A DNA stretch of 49,863 bases from Paracoccaceae bacterium (GCA_029248915.1 JAQWIK010000027.1:1-49863), one strand, 5' to 3'. Numbered from the stretch's first letter, positions 1 through 9,248 are shown. The notes: generated from the sequence alone by a model not told the origin. Program-made: numbers and translations.

Positions 1-54
1 CTATGAGATGGCTATAAATGATTGATATTAAACTGAATAAAAACTACGTGGCTA

Positions 55-118
55 CTGAGTGGGAGTGATTAAAAATTCATTAAAATCAATATTTTACAGT
101 AATAGTATTATTGAGTGG
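55..118 (+). repeat. Two copies of a TGAGTGG element upstream of the first membrane-protein gene
   Basis: CTGAGTGGGA lies at 55-64 and TTGAGTGGTA at 111-120. The same word recurs at 1007-1016, upstream of the next gene, again followed by AT-rich sequence and lying 70-125 bases before a start codon. This may be a shared promoter-proximal element or the trace of a duplicated upstream region. No function can be assigned. Bases 1-179 contain no recognisable gene; any gene ending at the left edge leaves too little sequence to identify. Confidence 0.35.
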
Positions 119-179
119 TAATAAAATACAATAATATCAGTTATTTATAGTATTTAAATAATATGAAAGTGAAGGTGGC

Positions 180-854
180 ATGAATAATGAATACAGAAAA
201 TGGGGACTCATAACTGGAAATTCACTTTTGATTATGGCTCTAATTGCTGGCTTTACATATGGATACGTTCATACATCAATATACATACCAAATGATTCAG
301 AATTAACTGCAAAATTACTGCAAGAAAATATTATGATTTATAAGATGGGCATATTTGCTTGGGTGATAATCATTATTTTAGACATAATTGTATCATTAGG
401 CTTATACAAATTTTATTTAGACGATAAAAATCTGATTTCAAAATTATCTTCTGCCCTTAGAATTCTTTACACTATAGTTTTGGCTATAGCCGTTGCTCAA
501 CTTGTTTTTCCTTTAATTGAAGATAGTGAAGTCGCTAAAAGCCTCTCATATTTTGAAAAATTTGAGAGGGTTTGGGCACTTGGGTTAATTATATTTGGAT
601 TTCACCTCTTAACATTAAGCATAGTTTGCTTTAAATCTGAAATAACCCCTCAATTACTAGCTATTTTTTTAAGTTTGGGCGGTTTGTGTTATGTTATTGT
701 AAATAGTTTAAAAACATTTTTTCCTAGCTTGACTGAAGGAACGAAGATAATAGAAAATATTTTGATAACACCAATGGCGCTATCAGAACTTAGTTTTGCT
801 ATATGGTTGATTGTAATATCTTTGCGTATGAAAAGACTTAGTAGTGCAGACTAG
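180..854 (+). CDS. DUF4386-like integral membrane protein
   Basis: The product is 224 residues, almost entirely hydrophobic, with about six predicted membrane segments (roughly 10-30, 55-77, 90-115, 130-150, 155-178 and 195-215). The overall pattern (short N-terminus, SLGLYKFY after the second segment, LRILYTIVLAIAVAQL in the third) resembles the uncharacterised DUF4386 family as I know it; this is recognition, not a search. The start ATG follows GAAGGTGG at a sensible distance. Codons are very AT-rich and the gene stands alone between long non-coding stretches, unlike the tightly packed genes further right, which suggests an accessory locus. No catalytic residues are evident and function is unknown. 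Confidence 0.7.
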   Translation: MNNEYRKWGLITGNSLLIMALIAGFTYGYVHTSIYIPNDSELTAKLLQENIMIYKMGIFAWVIIIILDIIVSLGLYKFYLDDKNLISKLSSALRILYTIVLAIAVAQLVFPLIEDSEVAKSLSYFEKFERVWALGLIIFGFHLLTLSIVCFKSEITPQLLAIFLSLGGLCYVIVNSLKTFFPSLTEGTKIIENILITPMALSELSFAIWLIVISLRMKRLSSAD

Positions 855-871
855 TTACAAATTATGTAACT
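853..871. repeat. Perfect 7-bp inverted repeat overlapping the end of the DUF4386-like gene
   Basis: AGTTACA (853-859) and TGTAACT (865-871) are separated by five bases. The same TTACA word recurs in direct orientation at 941-973. It could be an operator for the downstream genes; a terminator is less likely because no T-run follows. Confidence 0.35.
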
Positions 872-940
872 TGTATTTGAATAAGTCATTGATATCATTG
901 AAATGTAGTAGTAACAAAGGCAACGCTTAATAGAATTAAA

Positions 941-973
941 GTTACATAAATGTTACATAGTCTAAAATTACAT
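941..973 (+). repeat. Three TTACAT direct repeats in the gap before the DUF1772-like gene
   Basis: GTTACAT occurs at 941-947 and 952-958, exactly 11 bases apart (about one helical turn), and ATTACAT follows at 967-973. The 235-base gap between the first two genes otherwise holds only AT-rich sequence and the TGAGTGGGA element. The arrangement suits a regulator-binding array, but low-complexity AT-rich DNA makes chance repeats likely. Confidence 0.3.
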
Positions 974-1006
974 TAATGATATTAATAACTTACAACAATG
1001 GAACTA

Positions 1007-1020
1007 TTGAGTGGGAATAA
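1007..1020 (+). repeat. Third copy of the TGAGTGG element
   Basis: TTGAGTGGGAATAA lies 83 bases before the start of the DUF1772-like gene. It matches the elements at 55-64 and 111-120, and similar AT-rich words follow each copy. It may be a shared regulatory element. Confidence 0.35.
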
Positions 1021-1089
1021 ATGATTTAATTCAATATACTGTAATTATTTATTAAAGTTACTATATTGGAATTATAGGGATAAAATAAA

Positions 1090-1583
1090 ATGGACGCGTT
1101 GGATATTTCGTTGATCTTATCTATCTTATCTTGTGGTTTAGTCGGTGGGTTCATTTTTACATATGCAATCGTTGTTATGCCAGGCTTATCAAACCTTAAT
1201 AATAGAGACTTTCTAAGAGCATTTCAGGTGACAGATGCCGTATACAGAATAAACAGCCGCTCTTCATGTTTACTTGGGTAGGCTCTATTTTGGCTGTGTT
1301 AGCTACGATATTAGTTTCATTGGTAAGTATTGGGTTTGCAGAGGGTTGGTTAATAGTTTTAGTTTCTTTTGTTTATCTATTAGGTGTGCAAGGCATAACG
1401 GTGGCAATCCATATCCCCCTAAATAACCATATTCAGAAGATTAAAATTGAAAATCTGAATGATGAGGCATTAGCTAATGAACGCTTAAAATTTGAAACAA
1501 AATGGAATTTCTTTAATTATATTCGAACAAGCATCGCCATTTCTGTTAGCGTGTTACTGCTTACAATTTTAACAATACGATAA
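1090..1583 (+). pseudogene. DUF1772-like membrane protein, interrupted by a one-base frameshift
   Basis: Two reading frames together make one protein of about 165 residues. The first frame (from ATG 1090) gives MDALDISLILSILSCGLVGG and stops at 1281. The second continues from about 1245 as QNKQPLFMFTWVGS to 1583. Joining them near 1243-1246 restores a plausible DUF1772 (anthrone-oxygenase-like) protein: an N-terminal segment with a VVMPGL motif, a VAIHIPLNN motif in the middle, a KWNFFNYIRT motif and a last helix. One missing base near GTATACAG explains the break. Whether this is a true inactivation, a sequencing or assembly error, or recoding cannot be told from here. The start has no strong ribosome binding site. 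Confidence 0.6.
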
Positions 1584-1619
1584 ATTAAATTCAAAAAAAC
1601 GGATCTGATTTAATATTAA

Positions 1620-2135
1620 ATGGAAAAGACAGAGATTGAAAAAACCAAACAAAATTATACTGTTTCTGCTAAGATATTCCATTGGGGTTTTGTAATTTTA
1701 TTTGCCTATGGAATTTCGAAGCAAGTTGATAACATAAACCAATTAGAAGATTTAGCTCTACTAAAGTTTGAGATAACTTTTGCTCTTTTGTTTATTCTAT
1801 TTTTGGTTGCTCGCTTTGTGTATATGAAGCGAACTCAAAAATCCTCATTACCGCCTAATACGCCCAGAGCGCAAAAATTTCTAGCAAAAGCAGTACACTA
1901 CGGCATGTATGTCGGGATGATAACAATAGCAGTTTCCGGCCTTATAATCGGCTGTCTATACTGGCTTGGCCTTAAAAGTGGTATTTTAATCGAGACGATT
2001 ATTAGTTGGCATGAGTTTTCAGTATCCAGTGTATATTGGTTAGTTGGACTACATTTGATAGGTGCTATTTATCATCGGTTCAAAAACGACGGTGTTTGGG
2101 AATCTATGATGCCAACGTTTAAACGCGGCAAATGA
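1620..2135 (+). CDS. Cytochrome b561 family membrane protein
   Basis: This 171-residue, four-helix protein resembles the CybB-type diheme cytochromes b561, which move electrons from quinol or superoxide across the inner membrane. Candidate heme histidines are H21 (KIFHWG), H93 (AVHYGMY), H131 (SWHEFS), H145 (GLHLIGA) and H152. H131 and H145 have the 14-residue spacing of the family's last helix. The second helix normally carries a histidine in an HK pair, but here the equivalent place reads LLKFEI, so one heme ligand seems to be missing. It lies 36 bases after the broken DUF1772-like gene and may share a transcript. The C-terminal GVWESMMP motif is family-typical. Confidence 0.75.
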   Translation: MEKTEIEKTKQNYTVSAKIFHWGFVILFAYGISKQVDNINQLEDLALLKFEITFALLFILFLVARFVYMKRTQKSSLPPNTPRAQKFLAKAVHYGMYVGMITIAVSGLIIGCLYWLGLKSGILIETIISWHEFSVSSVYWLVGLHLIGAIYHRFKNDGVWESMMPTFKRGK

Positions 2136-2166
2136 TTTTAAATTAAAAGTCCGATAAAACCTATTT

Positions 2167-3297
2167 TTATGCTTTCTTAGCAACTGGAGGATTACCAGGA
2201 ATTGGAAGCCCTCTCAGAGCCTTGGTGGATCGCATATACTGCGGAGCATATGCAGCCGATTCACCTAAAGCCTCTGCCGCACGCCAAGCCCACCTTGGAT
2301 CTGCCAACATTCCTCTTGCCATTGACACCATATCGGCTTGCCCTGTTCTTACAATAGCTTCAGCCTGAAACGCTTCTGTAATTTGACCTACAGCCATGGT
2401 TGCAACTCCTGTTTCGCGCTTAATTTCAGATGCAAAGCCAGTTTGATAACCGGGGCCAACCTCAATTTTCTTTTCTGGAGAATTTCCCGCGCTTGATACA
2501 TCTATAAAATCGCAACCTCTTTTCTTTAACTCTCTAGTAAATTCAGTAGACTCATTTATATCCCAACTGGATCTATCAACCCAATCCGTTGCTGAAAACC
2601 GCACACCTATGGCTTTTTCCCTTGGCCAAACTTTTGAAACTGCCTCAAAAACTTCTAGAGGAAATCGCATACGGTCTTCAAGAGAACCTCCATACTGGTC
2701 ATTTCTTAAATTACTGAGAGGAGATAAAAATTGATGCAACAAATAACCATGGGCCGCATGTATTTCCAAAACATCAAATCCTATCCGATCTGCACGCTTT
2801 GCAGAATCCATGAATGCAGATTTGATTCTAGAAAGTCCAACTTCATCAAGCGCTTGAGGTGCCTCCCAATCTGTTGCGGCGTAGGCTTCTGCAGATGGTC
2901 CATCAGTTTTCCAACCTCTAGGTTCGTTAGAGGGTATTGGTTTTCCTCCCAACCAAGGGAGTTCAGTTGAACCTTTCCGACCGGCATGAGCAATTTGAAT
3001 CCCCATCTTTGCATTCCCAAAGTCATGGCAAAAATCAACTACCCTTTTCAAATTTTGCTCGTGGTCATCGGTACAAAGGGCCAGGCAACCAGGAGAGATC
3101 CTACCGGTCATTTCAACACCAACAGCCTCAGTAAAAATCAAGCCCACGCCTGAAACAGCAAACTGACCTAAATGCATTAGGTGCCAATCCGTAGCATTAC
3201 CTTCATTTGCGCTGTATTGGCACATTGGGGCAACTACTATCCTATTGGGAATATTCACATCCGAGAGTGAAATTGGCGAAAAAAGGTAACTATTCAT
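2167..3297 (-). CDS. NADH:flavin oxidoreductase, old yellow enzyme family (YqjM-like)
   Basis: This 376-residue TIM-barrel flavoenzyme is predicted to bind FMN and reduce activated C=C bonds of enones or xenobiotics using NAD(P)H. C26 and Y28 in APMCQYSA match the active-site Cys and Tyr of the YqjM (thermophilic-like) subgroup. H180 and H183 in EIHAAHGYLLHQF are the pair that binds the substrate carbonyl. The LSPLSNLRNDQYGGS and late FMN-phosphate region (MVSMARGMLADP) are intact. It is transcribed away from the ATPase gene at 3483 across a 185-base gap. The physiological substrate is unknown. Confidence 0.9.
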   Translation of the reverse strand: MNSYLFSPISLSDVNIPNRIVVAPMCQYSANEGNATDWHLMHLGQFAVSGVGLIFTEAVGVEMTGRISPGCLALCTDDHEQNLKRVVDFCHDFGNAKMGIQIAHAGRKGSTELPWLGGKPIPSNEPRGWKTDGPSAEAYAATDWEAPQALDEVGLSRIKSAFMDSAKRADRIGFDVLEIHAAHGYLLHQFLSPLSNLRNDQYGGSLEDRMRFPLEVFEAVSKVWPREKAIGVRFSATDWVDRSSWDINESTEFTRELKKRGCDFIDVSSAGNSPEKKIEVGPGYQTGFASEIKRETGVATMAVGQITEAFQAEAIVRTGQADMVSMARGMLADPRWAWRAAEALGESAAYAPQYMRSTKALRGLPIPGNPPVAKKA

Positions 3298-3331
3298 AAA
3301 AATACTCTTTTAATTGAAACTAACACCAAAT

Positions 3332-3396
3332 AATTAAATTAAAAAATGATTAAGGGAAGCCCTTTTGAAATAAATATCTAGGTCTTTAATTTAATT
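3332..3396. repeat. 12-bp inverted repeat in a divergent intergenic region
   Basis: AATTAAATTAAA (3332-3343) is the exact reverse complement of TTTAATTTAATT (3385-3396). Between them sits a small hairpin, AAGGG-aag-CCCTT (3352-3364). The region separates two divergent genes and probably contains their promoters. An all-A/T repeat of this kind may be coincidental. Confidence 0.3.
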
Positions 3397-3482
3397 AAGT
3401 TGATCTAGGATTGTTTGATTTGCCTGATTGACCAACACAACTACAGAGTTTACCTAGGAACTGCTGCTAAACGGAGCGTACT

Positions 3483-4343
3483 ATGTACTCAACACAAGAA
3501 GAATGGCTATTGTCGAAGAACAAAAAAGTTGTTTTGTTCGGAATGTCTGGCTTAGGTAAAACCCATATTTCGAATATGCTGCGCCAATCTGGTGAATGGT
3601 ACCATTATTCGATCGATTATCGTATTGGCACTCGGTATATGGGCGAAGAAATAGAAGATAGCTACAAAGAAGACGCAATGAAGTCGCCTTACCTGCGAGA
3701 ATTGCTTCTTGGTGACTCTATACATATTTCTTCAAACATAAGCTTTGGTAACCTAGCTCCTCTATCAAATTATCTTGGCAAACCAGGTAATAAAGAAAAA
3801 GGTGGGCTAAGTATCGATGAATATAAAAAACGCCAAGCCCAGCACCATATTGCAGAGGTAAAAGCGTTATTGGACACTCCAAATTTTATCGATAAATCCA
3901 ACCGAATTTACGGTTACCCCAACTTTGTCTGTGATACAGGCGGATCAATATGTGAGGTAGTTAATCCTGAAAACCCCAACGACCCGGTTTTGAAAACTTT
4001 GGCAGAAAATATGCTTTTAGTTTGGATTCAAGGATCCGACCACCAAACTGATGAATTAATTAAACGATTCGATAAGAGCCCTAAACCTATGTGTTACGAT
4101 CAAGGTTTTCTTGACTTAAAATGGAAGCAGTATCTTAAGATAAGTAAGTGTCCCATTGAAGAAGTGGACCCAGACGATTTTGTACGGTGGACTTATAGTG
4201 AAGCCATGGATCACAGAAACCCCATTTATAAGTCTATGGCTTCTTGGGGAATAACAGTTCAAGCCGATTTAATTTCCCAAGTAGAAACGCCGTTGGAATT
4301 TAATGCATTAATTGGCTCAACAATTTCCGAAAATATTAAATAA
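3483..4343 (+). CDS. Uncharacterised P-loop ATPase/kinase-like protein
   Basis: This 286-residue soluble protein has a clear Walker A near the N-terminus (GMSGLGKTH, residues 20-28) inside a beta-strand context (KKVVLFG). A typical Walker B was not identified; LLVWIQGSD around residue 180 could form a late strand. The N-terminal fold looks like a nucleotide or small-molecule kinase, but I do not recognise the family. The start is supported by GGAG seven bases before ATG 3483. Only eight bases separate its stop from metA, so the two are probably co-transcribed, which hints at a link with methionine or one-carbon metabolism. That link is inference only. Confidence 0.75.
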   Translation: MYSTQEEWLLSKNKKVVLFGMSGLGKTHISNMLRQSGEWYHYSIDYRIGTRYMGEEIEDSYKEDAMKSPYLRELLLGDSIHISSNISFGNLAPLSNYLGKPGNKEKGGLSIDEYKKRQAQHHIAEVKALLDTPNFIDKSNRIYGYPNFVCDTGGSICEVVNPENPNDPVLKTLAENMLLVWIQGSDHQTDELIKRFDKSPKPMCYDQGFLDLKWKQYLKISKCPIEEVDPDDFVRWTYSEAMDHRNPIYKSMASWGITVQADLISQVETPLEFNALIGSTISENIK

Positions 4344-4351
4344 TTATCAAA

Positions 4352-5275
4352 ATGCCAATAAAGCTCCCATCTTCCCTACCAGCCTTCAACGTCCTCTCTA
4401 AAGAGGGTGTGATGGTAATGTCAGAGGACGAAGCAACCCGTCAAGATATAAGGCCTTTGCAAATTGGACTTCTCAATTTGATGCCTAAAAAAATTCAAAC
4501 GGAGAACCAATTTGCAAGGCTAATTGGTTCCACCCCACTTCAAATAGAGCTTTCATTGATAAGCATCAGCAATCACGAAACAAAAAATACAGCCGCCGAG
4601 CATATGAAAAGTTTTTATAAGCCTTTTTCAGAAATCCTCGATAGTGGTAAAAAACTCGATGGACTAATAATAACAGGGGCGCCCATTGAACAACTTGATT
4701 ATGAGGAAGTAACTTACTGGAAGGAAATAGTAGAAATATTTAAGTGGACACAAACGCATGTTCATTCAACTTTTGGTGTTTGCTGGGGTGGAATGGCGAT
4801 GTTAAAACATTTCTACAATATCGATAAACAAATTTTAAAAGAAAAAGCTTTTGGATGCTTTCGCCACCAGAATTTAAGCCCCAACTCAAAATATCTACGA
4901 GGTTTTTCAGATGATTTTATTATCCCGGTAAGTCGATGGACTGAAATTAATAACGACGATATAATTTCTGTTCCACAACTGAAAAAACTTCTTGGCAGCG
5001 ATGAAGTCGGACCTTGCCTAATTGAGGACGCAGAACATCGGTCTCTCTATATATTTAACCATTTTGAGTACGACAGTGATACGCTTAAACAAGAATATGA
5101 CCGGGATATTGAAACAGGAAAAGAAATAAAAGTCCCCAAAAACTATTATCCAGGAGATGATCCTAAAGCGAAACCAGATAACCGATGGCGTTCACATGGC
5201 CATCTATTATATGGAAATTGGATCAATTCGATATATCAATCAACCCCATATGATATGGAAAAAATTGGAACATAA
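4352..5275 (+). CDS. metA: Homoserine O-acyltransferase, predicted acetyl-CoA specific
   Basis: This MetA-family enzyme of 307 residues activates the hydroxyl of L-homoserine at the start of methionine synthesis. Catalytic C144 sits in [11 protein letters not shown], and H237 and E239 in FNHFEYD complete the triad. Acyl specificity in this family tracks one position in the TGAP loop: glycine in succinyl-CoA enzymes such as E. coli MetA, glutamate in acetyl-CoA enzymes. Here the loop reads TGAPIEQL, with E113 at that position, so acetyl-CoA is predicted despite the common label of succinyltransferase. It follows the unknown ATPase by eight bases and its stop is four bases from the convergent alaS stop, leaving no room for an ordinary terminator. 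Confidence 0.92.
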   Translation: MPIKLPSSLPAFNVLSKEGVMVMSEDEATRQDIRPLQIGLLNLMPKKIQTENQFARLIGSTPLQIELSLISISNHETKNTAAEHMKSFYKPFSEILDSGKKLDGLIITGAPIEQLDYEEVTYWKEIVEIFKWTQTHVHSTFGVCWGGMAMLKHFYNIDKQILKEKAFGCFRHQNLSPNSKYLRGFSDDFIIPVSRWTEINNDDIISVPQLKKLLGSDEVGPCLIEDAEHRSLYIFNHFEYDSDTLKQEYDRDIETGKEIKVPKNYYPGDDPKAKPDNRWRSHGHLLYGNWINSIYQSTPYDMEKIGT

Positions 5276-5279
5276 AACT

Positions 5280-7934
5280 TTATTTTAGTAGCGACTTCAC
5301 TGCAGTTATCGCTGCATCTGCGCCTGAAATATCCGTTCCGCCACCTTGAGCAAGGTCTGACCTACCTCCACCACCTTTTCCTCCAAGTTTCAACACAGCA
5401 CTTCGCACAATATCAACAGCTGAAATTTTTCCAGTAAGATCAGAAGACACACCAACAGCAACAGCAACTCTATTGTCGCTTTCTGTAATTAAAAGGATAA
5501 TTCCACTTTTTAAACGGTCCTTGTGTTCATCAATTAGTGAAGGTAATTCTTTTCCAGAAATTCCAGAGTAGACCTGAGCAAAAAATGAAATCCCATTTAT
5601 GTTCTCAGCTTTCACTGTTTCACGGCTTCCTTCGCCAGAAATTGCAAGTTTTCTTCTTAGTTCTGCTACTTCATTTGTAAGGCTACGCCTTTCATCCATC
5701 AAAACATTTACTCGTTTATTAAGTTGATCGGCTGAAACCTTTAGAAAAGTACTCAAATCATTTACTTGCTGAGACCTATTAGCCAGATACACTATTGCGC
5801 CCTCACCGGTTAGAGCATCTATTCGACGAACCCCAGCGCTCGATGCACTATCTGATAATATTGTAAAAGCACCTATTTCTCCGGTTTTTTTAACGTGAGT
5901 CCCGCCACAAAGTTCCAAAGAATATGTTTCTCCACCAAGACCTTTGCCTGTATCTTTTTGATACCCCATAGAAACAACGCGCACTTCATCCCCATACTTT
6001 TCTCCGAAAAGAGCTTGGGCTCCTATACCTCTCGCATCATCAGGCGTCATAATTCGTGTCTGTACAGTTGAGTTTTGCCTTACGTACCTATTTACTGAAT
6101 TTTCAATCGACTGAATTTCTTCCTTGGTTAAGGGTGAAGAATGGCTGAAATCAAACCGCAGTCTGTTTTTATTATTTAAAGACCCACGCTGTGCAACATG
6201 ATCGCCCAGTAACTGTCTTAACGCTTCATGTAATAAGTGCGTAGCAGAGTGGTTAGCTTTAATTCTTTCTCTTCGATCAGCGTCAACAAATAAAGAAACA
6301 CTATCCCCTTCTTCAATGGATCCTGATGAAACAATGCCTGAATGTATAAACAATCCAGCAAACTTTTTTGTATCAGTTATTTGTATCATACAATCTGAAC
6401 TTTGGACGTAACCCTGATCACCTACCTGACCACCACTTTCTGCATAAAAAGGTGTTTGATTGAAAATTAGTTGAACTTTATCGTCCGCCTTGGCCGATGA
6501 AACTTTAACTCCATCTTCAACCAATTTAAGTATTTGAGCCTCAGCCTCGTCAGTTTCGTATCCCAAAAAATCAGTTGCTAATAAGGTTTCCGCCAACTCA
6601 AACCAAATCGCCTCATCAGTAATTTGCCCTGTACCAATCCAAGCCGCACGCGCTTTGGTTTTTTGATCTGCCATCGCAATGTCAAAGGCTTTAGTGTTTA
6701 CAACCCGACCCTTCTCTCTTAAAGCATCTTGAGTAAGATCTAGTGGAAACCCATAAGTGTCATATAATTTGAATGCGGTTTCTCCAGAAAATTCCTGACC
6801 TTCTGGAACCCTTTCCAGTTCATCATCCAGTAATTTTAACCCGCGTTCCAGCGTTTGTCTGAAGCGTGTCTCTTCTTGAAGTAAAGTCTCCTCAATCAAC
6901 GACTGAGCTTGTCCCAATTCTGGGTAAGCACTACCCATCTGCTGAATAAGAGCGTCAACCAAATTATGCATTATAGGGCCTTGTGAACCAAGCAAATGAG
7001 CATGGCGCATTGCTCTTCGCATAATACGACGAAGAACATATCCCCGACCGTCATTTCCCGGTAAAACTCCATCAGCTATCAAAAAAGATGTAGAACGTAA
7101 GTGATGTGCAATAACTCTATGATGCACATTTTGATTTCCCTCTACTTCTGTAGAAGTAATCTCAGCAGAAGCTAGCATGAGACTTCTCATTGTATTGGTA
7201 TCATAATTATCATGACTACCCTGTAACAGAGCACCTATTCGCTCTAAGCCCATACCTGTATCTATTGATTGAATATCAAGAGCCTTCATCGAGCCATCTT
7301 CAAACCGCTCATTCTGCATGAATACAATATTCCATATCTCAATAAAACGATCGCCGTCTTCCTCAGGCGATCCGGGCGGACCGCCCCAAATATGATCGCC
7401 ATGGTCATAAAAAATTTCGGTGCATGGCCCACAGGGGCCTGTTGGTCCCATTTGCCAAAAATTATCGGAAGTACTAATTCTTATAATACGATCTTCTGAA
7501 ACACCTACCTTCTTCCAAATCAAAGCAGCTTCATCATCTGTATGAAAAATAGTCACATATAATTTATCTTTTGGAATTCCAAATTCACTGGTAATGAGGT
7601 TCCAGGCCAATGGAATAGCCTCAGACTTAAAATAATCCCCAAACGAGAAATTTCCTAACATCTCAAAAAAAGTATGGTGGCGCGCAGTGTAGCCAACATT
7701 ATCTAAATCATTGTGCTTGCCGCCTGCCCTTACGCATTTCTGCGCCGTAACAGCTCTAACATAATCTCTTTTTTCTAATCCAGTAAAAAGATTTTTAAAC
7801 TGAACCATGCCGGAGTTAACAAACATTAAAGTGGGGTCATTTCGTGGCACTAAAGGGCTAGAAGAGACGATTTGATGACCATTTTTTTTGAAATAATTTA
7901 AAAAAGTTGAACGAATTTCGTTTAAATTGGCCAT
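5280..7934 (-). CDS. alaS: Alanine-tRNA ligase
   Basis: This 884-residue class II synthetase charges tRNA-Ala; the length is normal. The N-terminal half carries the catalytic core ([13 protein letters not shown] at the start, [19 protein letters not shown]). The editing domain has the zinc-type motif [11 protein letters not shown] and later CGGTH, which clears mischarged Ser or Gly. The C-terminal glycine-rich segment ([18 protein letters not shown]) is the oligomerisation/C-Ala domain. It sits downstream of recA on the same strand, but a terminator at 8016-8040 separates the two, so alaS probably has its own promoter in the 7935-8015 gap. Confidence 0.97.
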   Translation of the reverse strand: MANLNEIRSTFLNYFKKNGHQIVSSSPLVPRNDPTLMFVNSGMVQFKNLFTGLEKRDYVRAVTAQKCVRAGGKHNDLDNVGYTARHHTFFEMLGNFSFGDYFKSEAIPLAWNLITSEFGIPKDKLYVTIFHTDDEAALIWKKVGVSEDRIIRISTSDNFWQMGPTGPCGPCTEIFYDHGDHIWGGPPGSPEEDGDRFIEIWNIVFMQNERFEDGSMKALDIQSIDTGMGLERIGALLQGSHDNYDTNTMRSLMLASAEITSTEVEGNQNVHHRVIAHHLRSTSFLIADGVLPGNDGRGYVLRRIMRRAMRHAHLLGSQGPIMHNLVDALIQQMGSAYPELGQAQSLIEETLLQEETRFRQTLERGLKLLDDELERVPEGQEFSGETAFKLYDTYGFPLDLTQDALREKGRVVNTKAFDIAMADQKTKARAAWIGTGQITDEAIWFELAETLLATDFLGYETDEAEAQILKLVEDGVKVSSAKADDKVQLIFNQTPFYAESGGQVGDQGYVQSSDCMIQITDTKKFAGLFIHSGIVSSGSIEEGDSVSLFVDADRRERIKANHSATHLLHEALRQLLGDHVAQRGSLNNKNRLRFDFSHSSPLTKEEIQSIENSVNRYVRQNSTVQTRIMTPDDARGIGAQALFGEKYGDEVRVVSMGYQKDTGKGLGGETYSLELCGGTHVKKTGEIGAFTILSDSASSAGVRRIDALTGEGAIVYLANRSQQVNDLSTFLKVSADQLNKRVNVLMDERRSLTNEVAELRRKLAISGEGSRETVKAENINGISFFAQVYSGISGKELPSLIDEHKDRLKSGIILLITESDNRVAVAVGVSSDLTGKISAVDIVRSAVLKLGGKGGGGRSDLAQGGGTDISGADAAITAVKSLLK

Positions 7935-8015
7935 ATCATTCTTCCAAAACTACACGGTAATCCGTCTATATCTAGCGAATGAAAATGTCCACAGTTACAA
8001 TGAACTTACACATTA

Positions 8016-8040
8016 GAAAAGGGCCCTAAACAAGGGCCCT
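8016..8040 (-). terminator. Intrinsic terminator after recA
   Basis: On the minus strand, two copies of the palindrome AGGGCCCT (8033-8040 and 8020-8027) form an 8-bp stem with a 5-base loop, followed by TTTTCT (the bases complementary to 8016-8020 complete the T-run). It lies about 20 bases past the recA stop and should separate recA from alaS. Confidence 0.8.
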
Positions 8041-8059
8041 AAACTGGTCACTAATTCAC

Positions 8060-9127
8060 TTAAGCTTCCAAGATTTCACTATCGCCCTTAGGGGTCGGGC
8101 TTTCAAAATCCAAGCCATGCGCAGCACGAATTTTATCCTCCAACTCATAGGCAATCTCAGAATTTTCTGACAAAAATATTTTAGCGTTTTCTCTTCCTTG
8201 GCCAATTCGTTCGTCGCCGTAGCTATACCACGATCCAGATTTCTCAACTACTCCTGCGGTTACACCCAAATCGAGTAATTCGCCATTTTTAGAAATACCT
8301 TCTCCATACATTATATCAAACTCTACTTGTTTGAATGGCGGTGCGACTTTGTTTTTGACCACTTTAACACGTGTAGCATTTCCAACAATTTCGTCTCTGT
8401 CTTTGATTGCCCCAATGCGCCTAATATCTAGCCGGACAGATGAGTAAAATTTCAATGCATTACCACCTGTGGTAGTTTCAGGGCTGCCAAACATGACACC
8501 AATTTTCATTCTGATTTGATTAATAAAAATAACCATACACTTACTTTTACTTATTGATCCAGTTAGTTTCCGCATCGCTTGACTCATTAAACGTGCCTGA
8601 ACACCAACATTATGATCACCCATATCACCTTCGAGTTCAGATTTTGGCGTTAATGCAGCAACTGAATCAACCACCACCATGCTTACTGCGCCAGACCTTA
8701 CGAGAGTGTCCGTGATTTCTAATGCCTGCTCGCCCGTGTCTGGTTGAGAAATAAGTAATTCATCTAAATCCACACCCAACTTTTTTGCATATTGGGGGTC
8801 TAAAGCGTGCTCAGCATCCACAAATGCACAAACTCCTCCCTTTTTTTGTTCTTCGGCCACACAGTGCAAGGTAAGCGTTGTTTTGCCTGAACTCTCTGGA
8901 CCATAGATTTCTACTATTCGTCCTTTTGGAAGTCCCCCAATTCCAAGGGCGATATCCAAACCTAAAGATCCTGTAGAGGTTGCTTCAATTTCTTGAACTG
9001 GATTATCTGCACCCAACTTCATAATTGAGCCTTTTCCAAACTGCCGTTCAATTTGGGCCAAAGCACTATCAAGTGCTTTTTGCTTTTCGTTATTTCGTTT
9101 TGATTCCATCGATAATAGTTCTGCCAT
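8060..9127 (-). CDS. recA: Recombinase RecA
   Basis: RecA (355 residues, normal length) forms filaments on single-stranded DNA, catalyses strand exchange and triggers LexA self-cleavage. Walker [10 protein letters not shown] is at residues 76-84. The [14 protein letters not shown] Walker B region, the DNA-binding loop around [12 protein letters not shown], and the acidic C-terminal tail are all intact. The upstream region contains an alphaproteobacterial SOS box (9180-9194), so induction by DNA damage through LexA is predicted. The terminator at 8016-8040 makes it probably monocistronic. Confidence 0.98.
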   Translation of the reverse strand: MAELLSMESKRNNEKQKALDSALAQIERQFGKGSIMKLGADNPVQEIEATSTGSLGLDIALGIGGLPKGRIVEIYGPESSGKTTLTLHCVAEEQKKGGVCAFVDAEHALDPQYAKKLGVDLDELLISQPDTGEQALEITDTLVRSGAVSMVVVDSVAALTPKSELEGDMGDHNVGVQARLMSQAMRKLTGSISKSKCMVIFINQIRMKIGVMFGSPETTTGGNALKFYSSVRLDIRRIGAIKDRDEIVGNATRVKVVKNKVAPPFKQVEFDIMYGEGISKNGELLDLGVTAGVVEKSGSWYSYGDERIGQGRENAKIFLSENSEIAYELEDKIRAAHGLDFESPTPKGDSEILEA

Positions 9128-9179
9128 TTTAAACTGCCTTTTTATTTCACAGTGTTACTAAAGGGGCAATGCCACTTTT

Positions 9180-9194
9180 GTTCTACTAATGTTC
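9180..9194. promoter_or_regulatory. LexA (SOS) box upstream of recA
   Basis: GTTC (9180-9183), seven bases, GTTC (9191-9194) is an exact match to the direct-repeat LexA operator GTTC-N7-GTTC known in alphaproteobacteria. It lies 53-67 bases before the recA start codon, where a repressor would block the promoter. Its right half overlaps the inverted repeat at 9188-9220. Confidence 0.85.
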
Positions 9195-9220
9195 TTTTAT
9201 GAGACCATAAAAGGAACATT
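9188..9220 (-). repeat. Long stem-loop between the rsmB-like gene and recA
   Basis: AATGTTCTTTTATG (9188-9201) pairs with CATAAAAGGAACATT (9206-9220), a 14-bp stem with a single bulged base and a 4-base loop. It lies about 30 bases after the stop of the methyltransferase gene and shares GTTC with the LexA box. It could protect or terminate the upstream mRNA, although no T-run follows the stem on the minus strand. Confidence 0.55.
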
Positions 9221-9248
9221 GCAAGAAAAATTTTTAAATTGTCATGAT

